Source: Burkholderiales bacterium (lineage in GTDB: Bacteria > Pseudomonadota > Gammaproteobacteria > Burkholderiales > Burkholderiaceae_C). From it: DNA of 5,684 nt. Positions 1 to 5,684 of this stretch are shown here, one piece after another. Every line of letters starts with the position of its first letter. Position 1 is the stretch's first letter. Under the pieces are notes generated by a model. The model saw nothing but the letters and a program-made list of their open reading frames with translations, did not search any database and had not been told where the DNA came from. The translations under genes and the position numbers were made by a program. The DNA is taken from the NCBI GenBank assembly GCA_947474415.1, contig CANJKD010000195.1:1-5684 (forward strand), in the 5' to 3' direction.

Positions 1-19
1 ATCAGGCGCCTGCCACCTC

Positions 20-721
20 GTGACCGATACCTCGCCCACTTCGAATGCCTACGTGCCAGATGCCGCTGCCCCGCCGCGGCCACTGCTGAAGGGCCGCCAG
101 ACACGCGCCACCATCCTGGACGCCGCGCTCGCGCTGGCCTCTCACATGGGGCTCGAAGGTCTGTCGATCGGCGCGCTGGCCGAGGTGACGCAGATGAGCA
201 AGTCGGGCGTGTTCGCGCATTTTGGCTCGCGCGAGGAACTGCAGATCTCGGTGGTACGCCAATATCACCAGAAGTTTTCCGAAGAGGTCTTCGAGCCGGC
301 GATGGCGGTGCAGCGCGGCCTGCCGCGGCTGCGTGCGCTGTTCGACCACTGGTTCAAGCGCGTCTCGATCGAGATCGATGCCGGTTGCATTTACATCAGC
401 GGTGCGGTCGAGTTCGATGACCGGCCGGGCCCGGTGCGCGAAGCGCTGCTCAGTATGGTGCAGACCTGGCAAAACGCGCTCGAACGGGCGATCCGGATGG
501 CCATCGCCGAAGGCCATCTGCGCGCCGACACCGACCCGCAGCAGATGCTATTCGAGGTGCACGGCCTGATTCTCGCGCTGCACCACGACGCCCGTTTCCT
601 GCGCCGGGCGGGGGCCGATGCGCGCGCCCGCGCCGGCTTCGAAAACGTGCTGTCCCACTACATCGCAGTCCCGGCCAGTGGCTCGCCCGCCGGCCGCGCG
701 CCCAACGTTTCAACGGTTTGA
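20..721 (+). CDS. TetR/AcrR-family transcriptional regulator, probable regulator of the downstream beta-oxidation genes
   Basis: The 233-aa product has the TetR layout. An N-terminal DNA-binding domain spans about residues 26-75, with the helix-turn-helix at about 48-68 (LSIGALAEV, then the recognition helix around SKSGVFAHF, followed by the typical S-R-E-E-L). A helical ligand-binding and dimerisation domain covers about 80-205, and a low-complexity Ala/Pro/Gly tail ends the protein. The start used is a GTG at 20. It has no convincing Shine-Dalgarno within the 19 bases available, and the frame stays open to the left edge (tca at 2-4 onward), so the true start may lie upstream. The first 20 or so residues are Pro/Ala-rich and do not help decide. 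The stop is 21 nt before the acyl-CoA dehydrogenase and in the same direction, so the gene is probably the first or an early member of the operon. Family knowledge: TetR repressors of fatty-acid catabolism (PsrA and FadR of Bacillus are examples) release DNA on binding acyl-CoA. That this protein does so is inference from position; its ligand cannot be read from the sequence. Confidence 0.87.
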   Translation: MTDTSPTSNAYVPDAAAPPRPLLKGRQTRATILDAALALASHMGLEGLSIGALAEVTQMSKSGVFAHFGSREELQISVVRQYHQKFSEEVFEPAMAVQRGLPRLRALFDHWFKRVSIEIDAGCIYISGAVEFDDRPGPVREALLSMVQTWQNALERAIRMAIAEGHLRADTDPQQMLFEVHGLILALHHDARFLRRAGADARARAGFENVLSHYIAVPASGSPAGRAPNVSTV

Positions 722-742
722 TTTCAACCCTCAGGAGTTCAC

Positions 743-2533
743 ATGCCCCAGTACCACCCGCCGTTGCGCGACATGCAGTTCGTGATGCACGAAGTGCTCA
801 ATGTCGTCGATGAGCTGAAAGCGCTGCCGGCGCATGCCGACATCGATGCCGACATCATCAACGCGGTGCTGGAAGAGGGCGGCAAGTTCGCCAGCACCGT
901 GCTCGCCCCCATCAACCAGAGCGGCGACGAAGAGGGCTGCGTGCTCGACAAGAGCACCCACGAGGTGAAGGCCCCCGCCGGCTTCAAGCAAGCCTATGCC
1001 AAGTACGTTGAGGGTGGCTGGCCGGCGCTGAGTTGCGACCCGGCCTTCGGCGGCCAGGGCCTGCCGCACATCGTGAACCAGGCCTTCTACGAGATGCTGA
1101 ACTCGTCGAACCAGGCCTGGACCATGTACCCGGGCCTGTCGCACGGCGCCTATGAAGCGCTGCACGCGCATGGCTCGGACGAGCAGAAGGCGACCTACCT
1201 GCACAAGCTCACCAGCGGCCAGTGGACCGGCACCATGTGCCTGACCGAGTCGCACTGCGGTACCGACCTCGGCCTGCTGCGCAGCAAGGCGGAACCACAA
1301 GCTGATGGCACGTTCAAGATCACCGGCAACAAGATCTTCATCTCGGCCGGCGAACACGACCTGGCCGAGAACATCATCCACCTCGTGCTCGCGCGCCTGC
1401 CCGATGCACCGGCCGGTTCTAAGGGTATCTCGCTGTTCGTCGTGCCGAAGTTTCTCGTCAATGCCGATGGCTCGCTGGGCGCGCGCAACCCGGTGTTCTG
1501 CGGCGGGCTCGAACACAAGATGGGGATCCATGGTAATGCCACGGCGCAGATCAACCTCGACGGCGCACTCGGCACGCTGGTCGGCCAGCCGAACAAGGGC
1601 CTGGCGGCGATGTTCGTGATGATGAATGCGGCGCGCCTGGGTGTGGGCATGCAGTCTCTCGGCCTGACCGAAGTGGCTTACCAGAACGCTGTGGCCTACG
1701 CGAAAGACCGCATCCAGATGCGCTCGCTGTCGGGCGTGAAGAGCCCCGAGAAGGCGGCCGATTCGATCATCGTGCACCCCGACGTGCGCAAGATGCTGCT
1801 GACCGCACGCGCCTATGCCGAAGGCGGCCGTGCGCTGGCCATGTGGACCACTCTGCAACTCGACAAGGAACTCGCCAGCGACGACGCCGAGGTGCGTGCC
1901 GAGTGCGCCGACCTCGTCGCGCTGGTCACGCCGATCATCAAGGCCTTCTTCACCGACAACGCCTGGATCGCCACTTCGCACTGCATGCAGGTGTTCGGCG
2001 GCCACGGCTACATCCGCGAATGGGGCATGGAGCAGTTCGTGCGCGATGCGCGCATCAACATGATTTACGAGGGCACGAACACGATCCAGTCGCTCGACCT
2101 GCTGGGCCGCAAGGTGCTGGGCGACAACGGCGCGAAGTTGAAGAAATTCGGCGCGCTGGTGGCGGCGTTCGTCGAGGACGAAGGTACCAATGAAGCGATG
2201 CAGGAGTTCATCAACCCGCTCGCCGACCTGGGCGACAAGGTGACGAAGCTGACCACCGAGATCGGCATGAAGGCCTTCAAGAACCCCGACGAAGTGGGCG
2301 CCGCGGCGGTCGACTACCTGCGCGTGTGCGGCCACCTCGTGTTCGCATACTTCTGGGCCCGCATGGCCAAGGTCGCGCTTGAAAAGTTGGACGGCGGCGA
2401 CCCGTTCTACAAGGCCAAGCTAAGCACGGCGCGCTTCTACTTCGCCAAGGTGCTGCCCGAAACCGCCTCGCTGATCCGCACCGCGCGGGCCGGCTCGGCT
2501 ACGTTGATGGAAATGGACGAAGCGCTGTTCTGA
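743..2533 (+). CDS. Acyl-CoA dehydrogenase, long form with extra N- and C-terminal domains (FadE/DmdC-like)
   Basis: This 596-aa flavoenzyme should oxidise acyl-CoA to trans-2-enoyl-CoA in the cytoplasm and pass electrons to ETF, the first step of beta-oxidation. It begins with the short N-terminal extension of this subclass (Y-x-P-P-L-R-D-M-Q-F, residues 4-13). The helical N domain follows to about 160. The beta domain opens with the flavin/substrate motif CLTESHCGTDLG (166-177). The C-terminal helical domain carries VFGGHGY (417-423) and IYEGTN, in which Glu443 is at the position of the usual catalytic base. About 150 residues follow the catalytic Glu, matching the acetyl-CoA-dehydrogenase C-terminal-like extension; common acyl-CoA dehydrogenases of about 380-400 aa lack it. 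AGGAG at 733-737, 5 nt before ATG 743, fixes the start. No key residue is missing. Close families include the Pseudomonas FadE enzymes of about 600 aa and DmdC (3-methylmercaptopropionyl-CoA dehydrogenase). Motifs alone do not settle chain-length preference, but the adjacent beta-oxidation fusion favours straight-chain fatty acyl-CoA. Confidence 0.97.
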   Translation: MPQYHPPLRDMQFVMHEVLNVVDELKALPAHADIDADIINAVLEEGGKFASTVLAPINQSGDEEGCVLDKSTHEVKAPAGFKQAYAKYVEGGWPALSCDPAFGGQGLPHIVNQAFYEMLNSSNQAWTMYPGLSHGAYEALHAHGSDEQKATYLHKLTSGQWTGTMCLTESHCGTDLGLLRSKAEPQADGTFKITGNKIFISAGEHDLAENIIHLVLARLPDAPAGSKGISLFVVPKFLVNADGSLGARNPVFCGGLEHKMGIHGNATAQINLDGALGTLVGQPNKGLAAMFVMMNAARLGVGMQSLGLTEVAYQNAVAYAKDRIQMRSLSGVKSPEKAADSIIVHPDVRKMLLTARAYAEGGRALAMWTTLQLDKELASDDAEVRAECADLVALVTPIIKAFFTDNAWIATSHCMQVFGGHGYIREWGMEQFVRDARINMIYEGTNTIQSLDLLGRKVLGDNGAKLKKFGALVAAFVEDEGTNEAMQEFINPLADLGDKVTKLTTEIGMKAFKNPDEVGAAAVDYLRVCGHLVFAYFWARMAKVALEKLDGGDPFYKAKLSTARFYFAKVLPETASLIRTARAGSATLMEMDEALF

Positions 2534-2566
2534 CCGCCCCTTGCAAGACACCTGGAGACAAACAAA

Positions 2567-3022
2567 ATGAACTGCAACACCAAGCACCTCGTTGCCGCGC
2601 TGGGCCTGGGCCTGTTCGCCGTACTCGCCCAAGCACAGACCACGCCGACCGGCTTGTGGAAGACCATCGACGACGAAACGAAGAAGGAAAAGTCGTTGAT
2701 CCGAATCACCGAGTCGGGTGGCGTGTTCACCGGCAAGCTTGAAAAGTTGCTCGATCCCGCCACCAAGCCCGATGCGGTGTGCGAGAAGTGCACCGACGAC
2801 CGCAAAGACAAACCACTCCTCGGCATGACGCTGGTCAAGGGCGTGAGGCAAAGCGAGAGCGACAAGGAACGCTGGGACGGCGGCGAGATCCTCGACCCGA
2901 ACAACGGCAAAGTCTACAAGGTGCGCCTCACCCCCGGCGAGGGCGGCAAGACGTTGGCGGTGCGCGGCTACATCGGCGCGCCGCTGCTCGGCCGCACCCA
3001 AACCTGGCTCCGCGTCGAATGA
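2567..3022 (+). CDS. Exported DUF2147-family protein, function unknown
   Basis: The 151-aa product starts with a Sec-type signal peptide: a lysine at residue 6, a hydrophobic core at about 8-20, and probable cleavage after A-Q-A at residue 23. The mature protein of about 128 aa should be periplasmic. It resembles DUF2147: G-L-W-K near the mature N terminus (29-32), an alternating polar/hydrophobic, probably beta-rich body, a C-x-x-C pair at Cys72 and Cys75, a lysine/aspartate-rich stretch before LLGMTLVKG, and the closing block GYIGAPLLGRTQTW (134-147). The only other cysteine is Cys3, within the signal peptide, so the C-x-x-C pair is alone in the mature protein and could form a disulfide or bind a metal. 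GGAG at 2554-2557, 9 nt before ATG 2567, supports the start. The gene sits 33 nt after the acyl-CoA dehydrogenase and 66 nt before the hydratase/dehydrogenase fusion, in the same direction. No enzymatic role is known to me. A role in binding lipids or envelope adaptation during fatty-acid growth is speculation from context only. Confidence 0.93.
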   Translation: MNCNTKHLVAALGLGLFAVLAQAQTTPTGLWKTIDDETKKEKSLIRITESGGVFTGKLEKLLDPATKPDAVCEKCTDDRKDKPLLGMTLVKGVRQSESDKERWDGGEILDPNNGKVYKVRLTPGEGGKTLAVRGYIGAPLLGRTQTWLRVE

Positions 3023-3088
3023 GCAGCACCCGCACTCACACGCGCGGCCCGACGCAGACCCGATAAATTCAACCGAAGGAAACAGCCC

Positions 3089-5500
3089 ATGAATCGATTC
3101 CCCGTGCGCAAGGTCGCCGTACTCGGCGCCGGCGTGATGGGCGCGCAGATCGCCGCCCACCTCGTCAACTGCAAGGTGCCCGTGATCCTGTTCGACCTGC
3201 CGGCGAAGGATGGCCCGAAGAACGGCATCGTGACGAAGGCTGTGGAAGGCCTGAAGAAGCTCAAGCCGGCGCCGTTGGGCGTGCCCGAGGACGCCGCACT
3301 GATCCAGCAGGCCAACTACGAAGAGCACCTCGATTTGCTCAAGGAGTGCGACCTGATCATCGAGGCCATCGCCGAGCGCATGGACTGGAAGCTAGCGCTC
3401 TATCAAATGATTGCCCCCGCGATTGCGCCGCATGCGATCGTCGCCAGCAACACCTCGGGCTTGAGCATCACGAAGCTGTCGGAAGTGCTGCCCGAAGCGA
3501 TCAAGCCGCGCTTCTGCGGCATCCACTTCTTCAACCCGCCGCGCTACATGGCGCTGGTGGAGCTGATCAACACCCCGACCACGCAACCCGAGATCCTCGA
3601 CCAGCTCGAAGCCTTCGTGACCACCGCGCTCGGCAAGAGCGTAGTGCGCGCGATGGACACGCCGAACTTCGTGGCCAACCGCGTCGGCATTGCCGGCATG
3701 CTGGCGACGATGAAGGAAGCCGAGACCTTCGGCCTGAGCTACGACGTGGTCGATGACCTGACCGGCAAACGCCTCGGCCGCGCCAGCAGCGGCACCTTCC
3801 GCACCGCCGATGTGGTGGGGCTCGACACGATGTCGCACGTCATCAAGACGCTCCAAGACAACTTGGCTGATGACCCGTTCTTCGCCAGCTATGCCACACC
3901 GCCCGTGCTCGCGAAGCTGATCGAACAGGGCGCGCTCGGCCAGAAGACCGGTGCCGGCTTCTTCAAAAAGGTGGGCAAGGACATCCAGCGCCTCGACCCG
4001 GCCACTGGTACTTACGTGGCGGGCGGTGGCAAGGCCGACGAGATCGTCGCGCGGATGCTGAAGAAGGCGCCGGCCGAACGGCTGAAGTTGCTGCGCGAAT
4101 CGAAGAACCCGCAGGCGCAGTTCCTGTGGGCGATCCTGCGCGACAGCTTCCACTACGCCGCCGTGCACCTCGCTGACATCGCCGAGAGCGCCCGTGATAT
4201 CGATTTCGCGATGCGCTGGGGCTTCGGCGTCAGCCAAGGCCCGTTCGAGTTGTGGCAGGCCGCAGGCTGGACGACGGTTGCGCAATGGGTGAAGGAGGAC
4301 ATCGAAGCCGGCAAGGCGCTGAGCAGCGCGCCGCTGCCGGCCTGGGTGTTTGAGGGGCCGGTTGCGGCGAACGGTGGCGCGCACCGCGCGGAAGGCTCGT
4401 GGAGCGCCGCGCATGCGCGCTGGGTCGCGCCCAGCACCTTGGCCGTCTACCAGCGCCAGCACTTCCGCGAGTCGGTGTTCGGCGCCGGTGCCGAGGCGCC
4501 GCTGAAGACCGGCACCGAAGAGTTCAGGAACGAGGAGGTGCGCGTCTGGTCGCTCGACGGCGAGGTGCTGATCGCCAGCATCACCGCGAAGCTGCACCTG
4601 ATCAGCGAGGCCGTGACGCTGGGCCTGATCAAGGCCGTCGAGATCGCGGAGGCGAAGTACAAGGGGCTGGTGATCTGGTCGCCCGGCGAGGTGTTCTCGG
4701 CCGGTGCGAACCTCGAATCGATGATGCCGGTGTTCATGAAGAGCGGCGGCAAAGGCATCCTGCCGGAAGAGAAGAAGCTGCAGGACGCGATGCTGCGCAT
4801 CCGCTATGCGAGCGTGCCGGTGGTGTCCGCGATTCGTGGCATTGCTTTGGGCGGTGGCTGCGAACTCGCGGTGTATTCGGCGAAGCGCGTCGCCGCGATG
4901 GAAAGCTACATGGGCCTGGTGGAAGTGGGCGTCGGCCTGATCCCGGGCGGTGGCGGCCTGACTTACATCGCGCGCCGCGCGGCCGAGATGGCTGGGTCAT
5001 CAGCCGGCAACAACGCTTCGGCGCATGGCGACATCTTCAAGTTCCTGTCCGACGGTTTCACGAACGCGGCGATGGCCAAGGTCGGCACCGGCGCGATCGA
5101 TTCGCGCAAGCTGGGCTACCTGCTCTGGAGCGACGTGATCGTGCCGAACAAGGACGAGCTGTTGTACGTCGCGTTGCAGCAGGCGAAGGCGATGTACGAG
5201 AGCGGCTACCGCGCTCCGGCGCGCACGCTGTTCCCGGTGGCCGGCCGCAATGCCATCGCCACCATCAAGGCGCAGCTCGCCAATATGCGCGACGGCGGCT
5301 TCATCAGCACACACGACTTCCACATCTCGGCGCTCATTGCCGATGTGGTGTGTGGCGGCGATGTCGATGCCGGCTCACTGGTCAGCGAGGAATACCTGAT
5401 GGCACTGGAGCGCAAGCACTTCTGCGGCCTGCTCGACCACCCCAAGACGCAAGAGCGGATCATGGGCATGCTGCAAACTGGCAAGCCTGTCCGCAACTGA
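3089..5500 (+). CDS. Bifunctional 3-hydroxyacyl-CoA dehydrogenase / enoyl-CoA hydratase, FadN-type domain order
   Basis: This 803-aa enzyme should hydrate trans-2-enoyl-CoA and oxidise the resulting 3-hydroxyacyl-CoA with NAD+, steps two and three of beta-oxidation. The dehydrogenase comes first. A Rossmann fold carries GAGVMG (13-18). The dehydrogenase active site follows as Ser123 in SNTS, His146 in GIHFFNPP, Glu158 in LVELI and Asn197 in FVANR. The His-Glu spacing of 12 equals that in human HADH. Helical dehydrogenase C-terminal repeats span roughly 200-300 and 340-400, the second ending near GPFELWQ (384-390). The crotonase domain covers about 482-680. It has the oxyanion-hole segment SAGANL (537-542) and GIALGGGCEL with Glu592, then Glu612 in LVEVGVG. 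These two glutamates are 20 apart, as are Glu119 and Glu139 of E. coli FadB. A helical C-terminal region follows to 803. E. coli FadB (about 730 aa) has the opposite domain order; Bacillus FadN (about 790 aa) matches this order and length. GAAGGA at 3075-3080, 8 nt before ATG 3089, sets the start. Both active sites look intact. In Cupriavidus this type has been called FadB'. Confidence 0.97.
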   Translation: MNRFPVRKVAVLGAGVMGAQIAAHLVNCKVPVILFDLPAKDGPKNGIVTKAVEGLKKLKPAPLGVPEDAALIQQANYEEHLDLLKECDLIIEAIAERMDWKLALYQMIAPAIAPHAIVASNTSGLSITKLSEVLPEAIKPRFCGIHFFNPPRYMALVELINTPTTQPEILDQLEAFVTTALGKSVVRAMDTPNFVANRVGIAGMLATMKEAETFGLSYDVVDDLTGKRLGRASSGTFRTADVVGLDTMSHVIKTLQDNLADDPFFASYATPPVLAKLIEQGALGQKTGAGFFKKVGKDIQRLDPATGTYVAGGGKADEIVARMLKKAPAERLKLLRESKNPQAQFLWAILRDSFHYAAVHLADIAESARDIDFAMRWGFGVSQGPFELWQAAGWTTVAQWVKEDIEAGKALSSAPLPAWVFEGPVAANGGAHRAEGSWSAAHARWVAPSTLAVYQRQHFRESVFGAGAEAPLKTGTEEFRNEEVRVWSLDGEVLIASITAKLHLISEAVTLGLIKAVEIAEAKYKGLVIWSPGEVFSAGANLESMMPVFMKSGGKGILPEEKKLQDAMLRIRYASVPVVSAIRGIALGGGCELAVYSAKRVAAMESYMGLVEVGVGLIPGGGGLTYIARRAAEMAGSSAGNNASAHGDIFKFLSDGFTNAAMAKVGTGAIDSRKLGYLLWSDVIVPNKDELLYVALQQAKAMYESGYRAPARTLFPVAGRNAIATIKAQLANMRDGGFISTHDFHISALIADVVCGGDVDAGSLVSEEYLMALERKHFCGLLDHPKTQERIMGMLQTGKPVRN

Positions 5501-5531
5501 TGAAGCTACTGCGCGAACGCCCTGCGTCGTT

Positions 5532-5593
5532 GGGCGGTGCTCGGAATCCTCACGTACAGGAAGTACGTTCCGGTTCCTGTGCTCCGTCCGCCT
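5532..5593. repeat. Nested imperfect palindrome after the last + strand gene, REP-like or terminator-like
   Basis: Three helices stack around one centre. The inner stem is ACGTAC (5552-5557) with GTACGT (5563-5568) around the 5-base loop AGGAA. The middle stem is GGAATC (5543-5548) with GGTTCC (5572-5577), including one G-T wobble. The outer stem is GGCGG (5533-5537) with CCGCC (5588-5592). An alternative fold pairs ACAGGAA (5556-5562) with TTCCTGT (5574-5580) and excludes both the inner and middle stems. No T-run follows on the + strand, so it is not a classic intrinsic terminator. The element lies between the end of the operon and the apparent end of a convergent gene, a common place for dispersed palindromic repeats. 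Similar-looking elements seem familiar to me from Burkholderiales intergenic regions, but only one copy is present here, so its repetitive nature is inference. Confidence 0.5.
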
Positions 5594-5626
5594 AGCGCCT
5601 GACCCGCTCGCTACGCTTCACCGGCA

Positions 5627-5684
5627 TCAATCCACCGGAGAATAAGGCCGGACAGCGTCAAGGTGCGTGTGCACCTTGCCGTCC
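5627..5684 (-). CDS. Possible 3' end of a convergent gene (last 18 codons), product unrecognised
   Basis: Read on the - strand from the right edge, the frame gives DGKVHTHLDAVRPYSPVD and then TGA at 5629-5627. It has no internal stop and an amino-acid mix that looks like a natural C terminus. If it is real, a gene enters from the right and converges on the beta-oxidation operon, leaving 126 bp of non-coding DNA (5501-5626) that holds the palindromic element. It would also explain the 8-bp inverted repeat at 5659-5678 (CAAGGTGC/GCACCTTG) as coding sequence rather than a terminator. The evidence is thin: 18 codons open by chance is not rare in GC-rich DNA. I do not recognise the protein. Confidence 0.3.
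   Translation of the reverse strand, partial: DGKVHTHLDAVRPYSPVD

Noticed and set aside
731..2335. 534-codon open frame on the - strand opposite the acyl-CoA dehydrogenase
   Set aside because: The + strand gene has intact family motifs and a ribosome binding site. The antisense frame has a His/Arg/Ala-rich composition with no domain, typical of the mirror frame of a GC-rich gene.
2377..2749. 13-base direct repeat GCTTGAAAAGTTG at 2377-2389 and 2737-2749
   Set aside because: Both copies encode Leu-Glu-Lys-Leu in the same register of two unrelated genes. Shared codon choice explains it, with no flanking similarity to suggest mobility.
2420..3328. 302-codon open frame on the - strand across the DUF2147 gene and its flanks
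   Set aside because: It crosses two intergenic gaps and overlaps three + strand genes that all have better motif and ribosome-binding-site support.
3392..4597. 401-codon open frame on the - strand opposite the hydratase/dehydrogenase fusion
   Set aside because: Same explanation: Arg/Ala/His-rich translation, no recognisable motif, lying entirely over a well-supported gene.
4399..5595. 398-codon + strand open frame in another reading frame of the fusion gene, running through the palindromic element
   Set aside because: Arg-rich shadow translation without domain structure. It persists beyond 5500 only because the palindrome happens to contain no stop in that frame.
5659..5678. 8-bp inverted repeat CAAGGTGC/GCACCTTG with a GTGT loop as an intrinsic terminator
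   Set aside because: No T-run is visible before the window ends, and the hairpin lies inside an open - strand frame that may be coding.
1..5684. CRISPR array, tRNA or rRNA gene, insertion sequence, or phage-related gene
   Set aside because: No regularly spaced repeats, no tRNA-like cloverleaf segments, no transposase motifs and no target-site duplications were seen; coding sequence accounts for nearly all of the window.

Overview
This 5.7 kb window is GC-rich, with strong G/C preference at third codon positions, and it is almost fully occupied by four genes on the + strand. Gene content and order (TetR regulator, 596-aa acyl-CoA dehydrogenase, small exported DUF2147 protein, 3-hydroxyacyl-CoA dehydrogenase/enoyl-CoA hydratase fusion), together with protein style and base composition, suggest a betaproteobacterium of the order Burkholderiales, perhaps of the Rubrivivax/Methylibium/Leptothrix kind. 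The order is a moderate inference; the genus is only a guess.

Layout. 20-721: TetR-family regulator, probably starting at a GTG but possibly cut by the left edge. 743-2533: FAD-dependent acyl-CoA dehydrogenase of the long, C-terminally extended class. 2567-3022: secreted DUF2147 protein. 3089-5500: bifunctional beta-oxidation enzyme with the FadN domain order (dehydrogenase first, hydratase second). 5501-5626: non-coding, holding a nested palindromic element at about 5532-5593. 5627-5684: open frame on the - strand that reads like the last 18 codons of a convergent gene.

How the genes work together. Gaps between the four genes are 21, 33 and 66 nt. Genes two to four each have a good Shine-Dalgarno sequence, and no terminator-like hairpin is visible between genes, so the set looks like one transcription unit with its promoter left of the window. 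The dehydrogenase performs the first step of beta-oxidation (acyl-CoA to enoyl-CoA, electrons to ETF). The fusion protein performs the second and third (hydration, then NAD-dependent oxidation to 3-ketoacyl-CoA). The TetR protein is the obvious candidate for an acyl-CoA-responsive repressor of the operon. The thiolase for the fourth step does not follow within the window; the + strand run seems to end at the palindromic element.

Most of the window is ordinary catabolic housekeeping. The points most worth a second look are the exported DUF2147 protein inside a cytoplasmic fatty-acid operon, the nested palindrome with two competing folds at the operon end, and the apparent absence of an adjacent thiolase.
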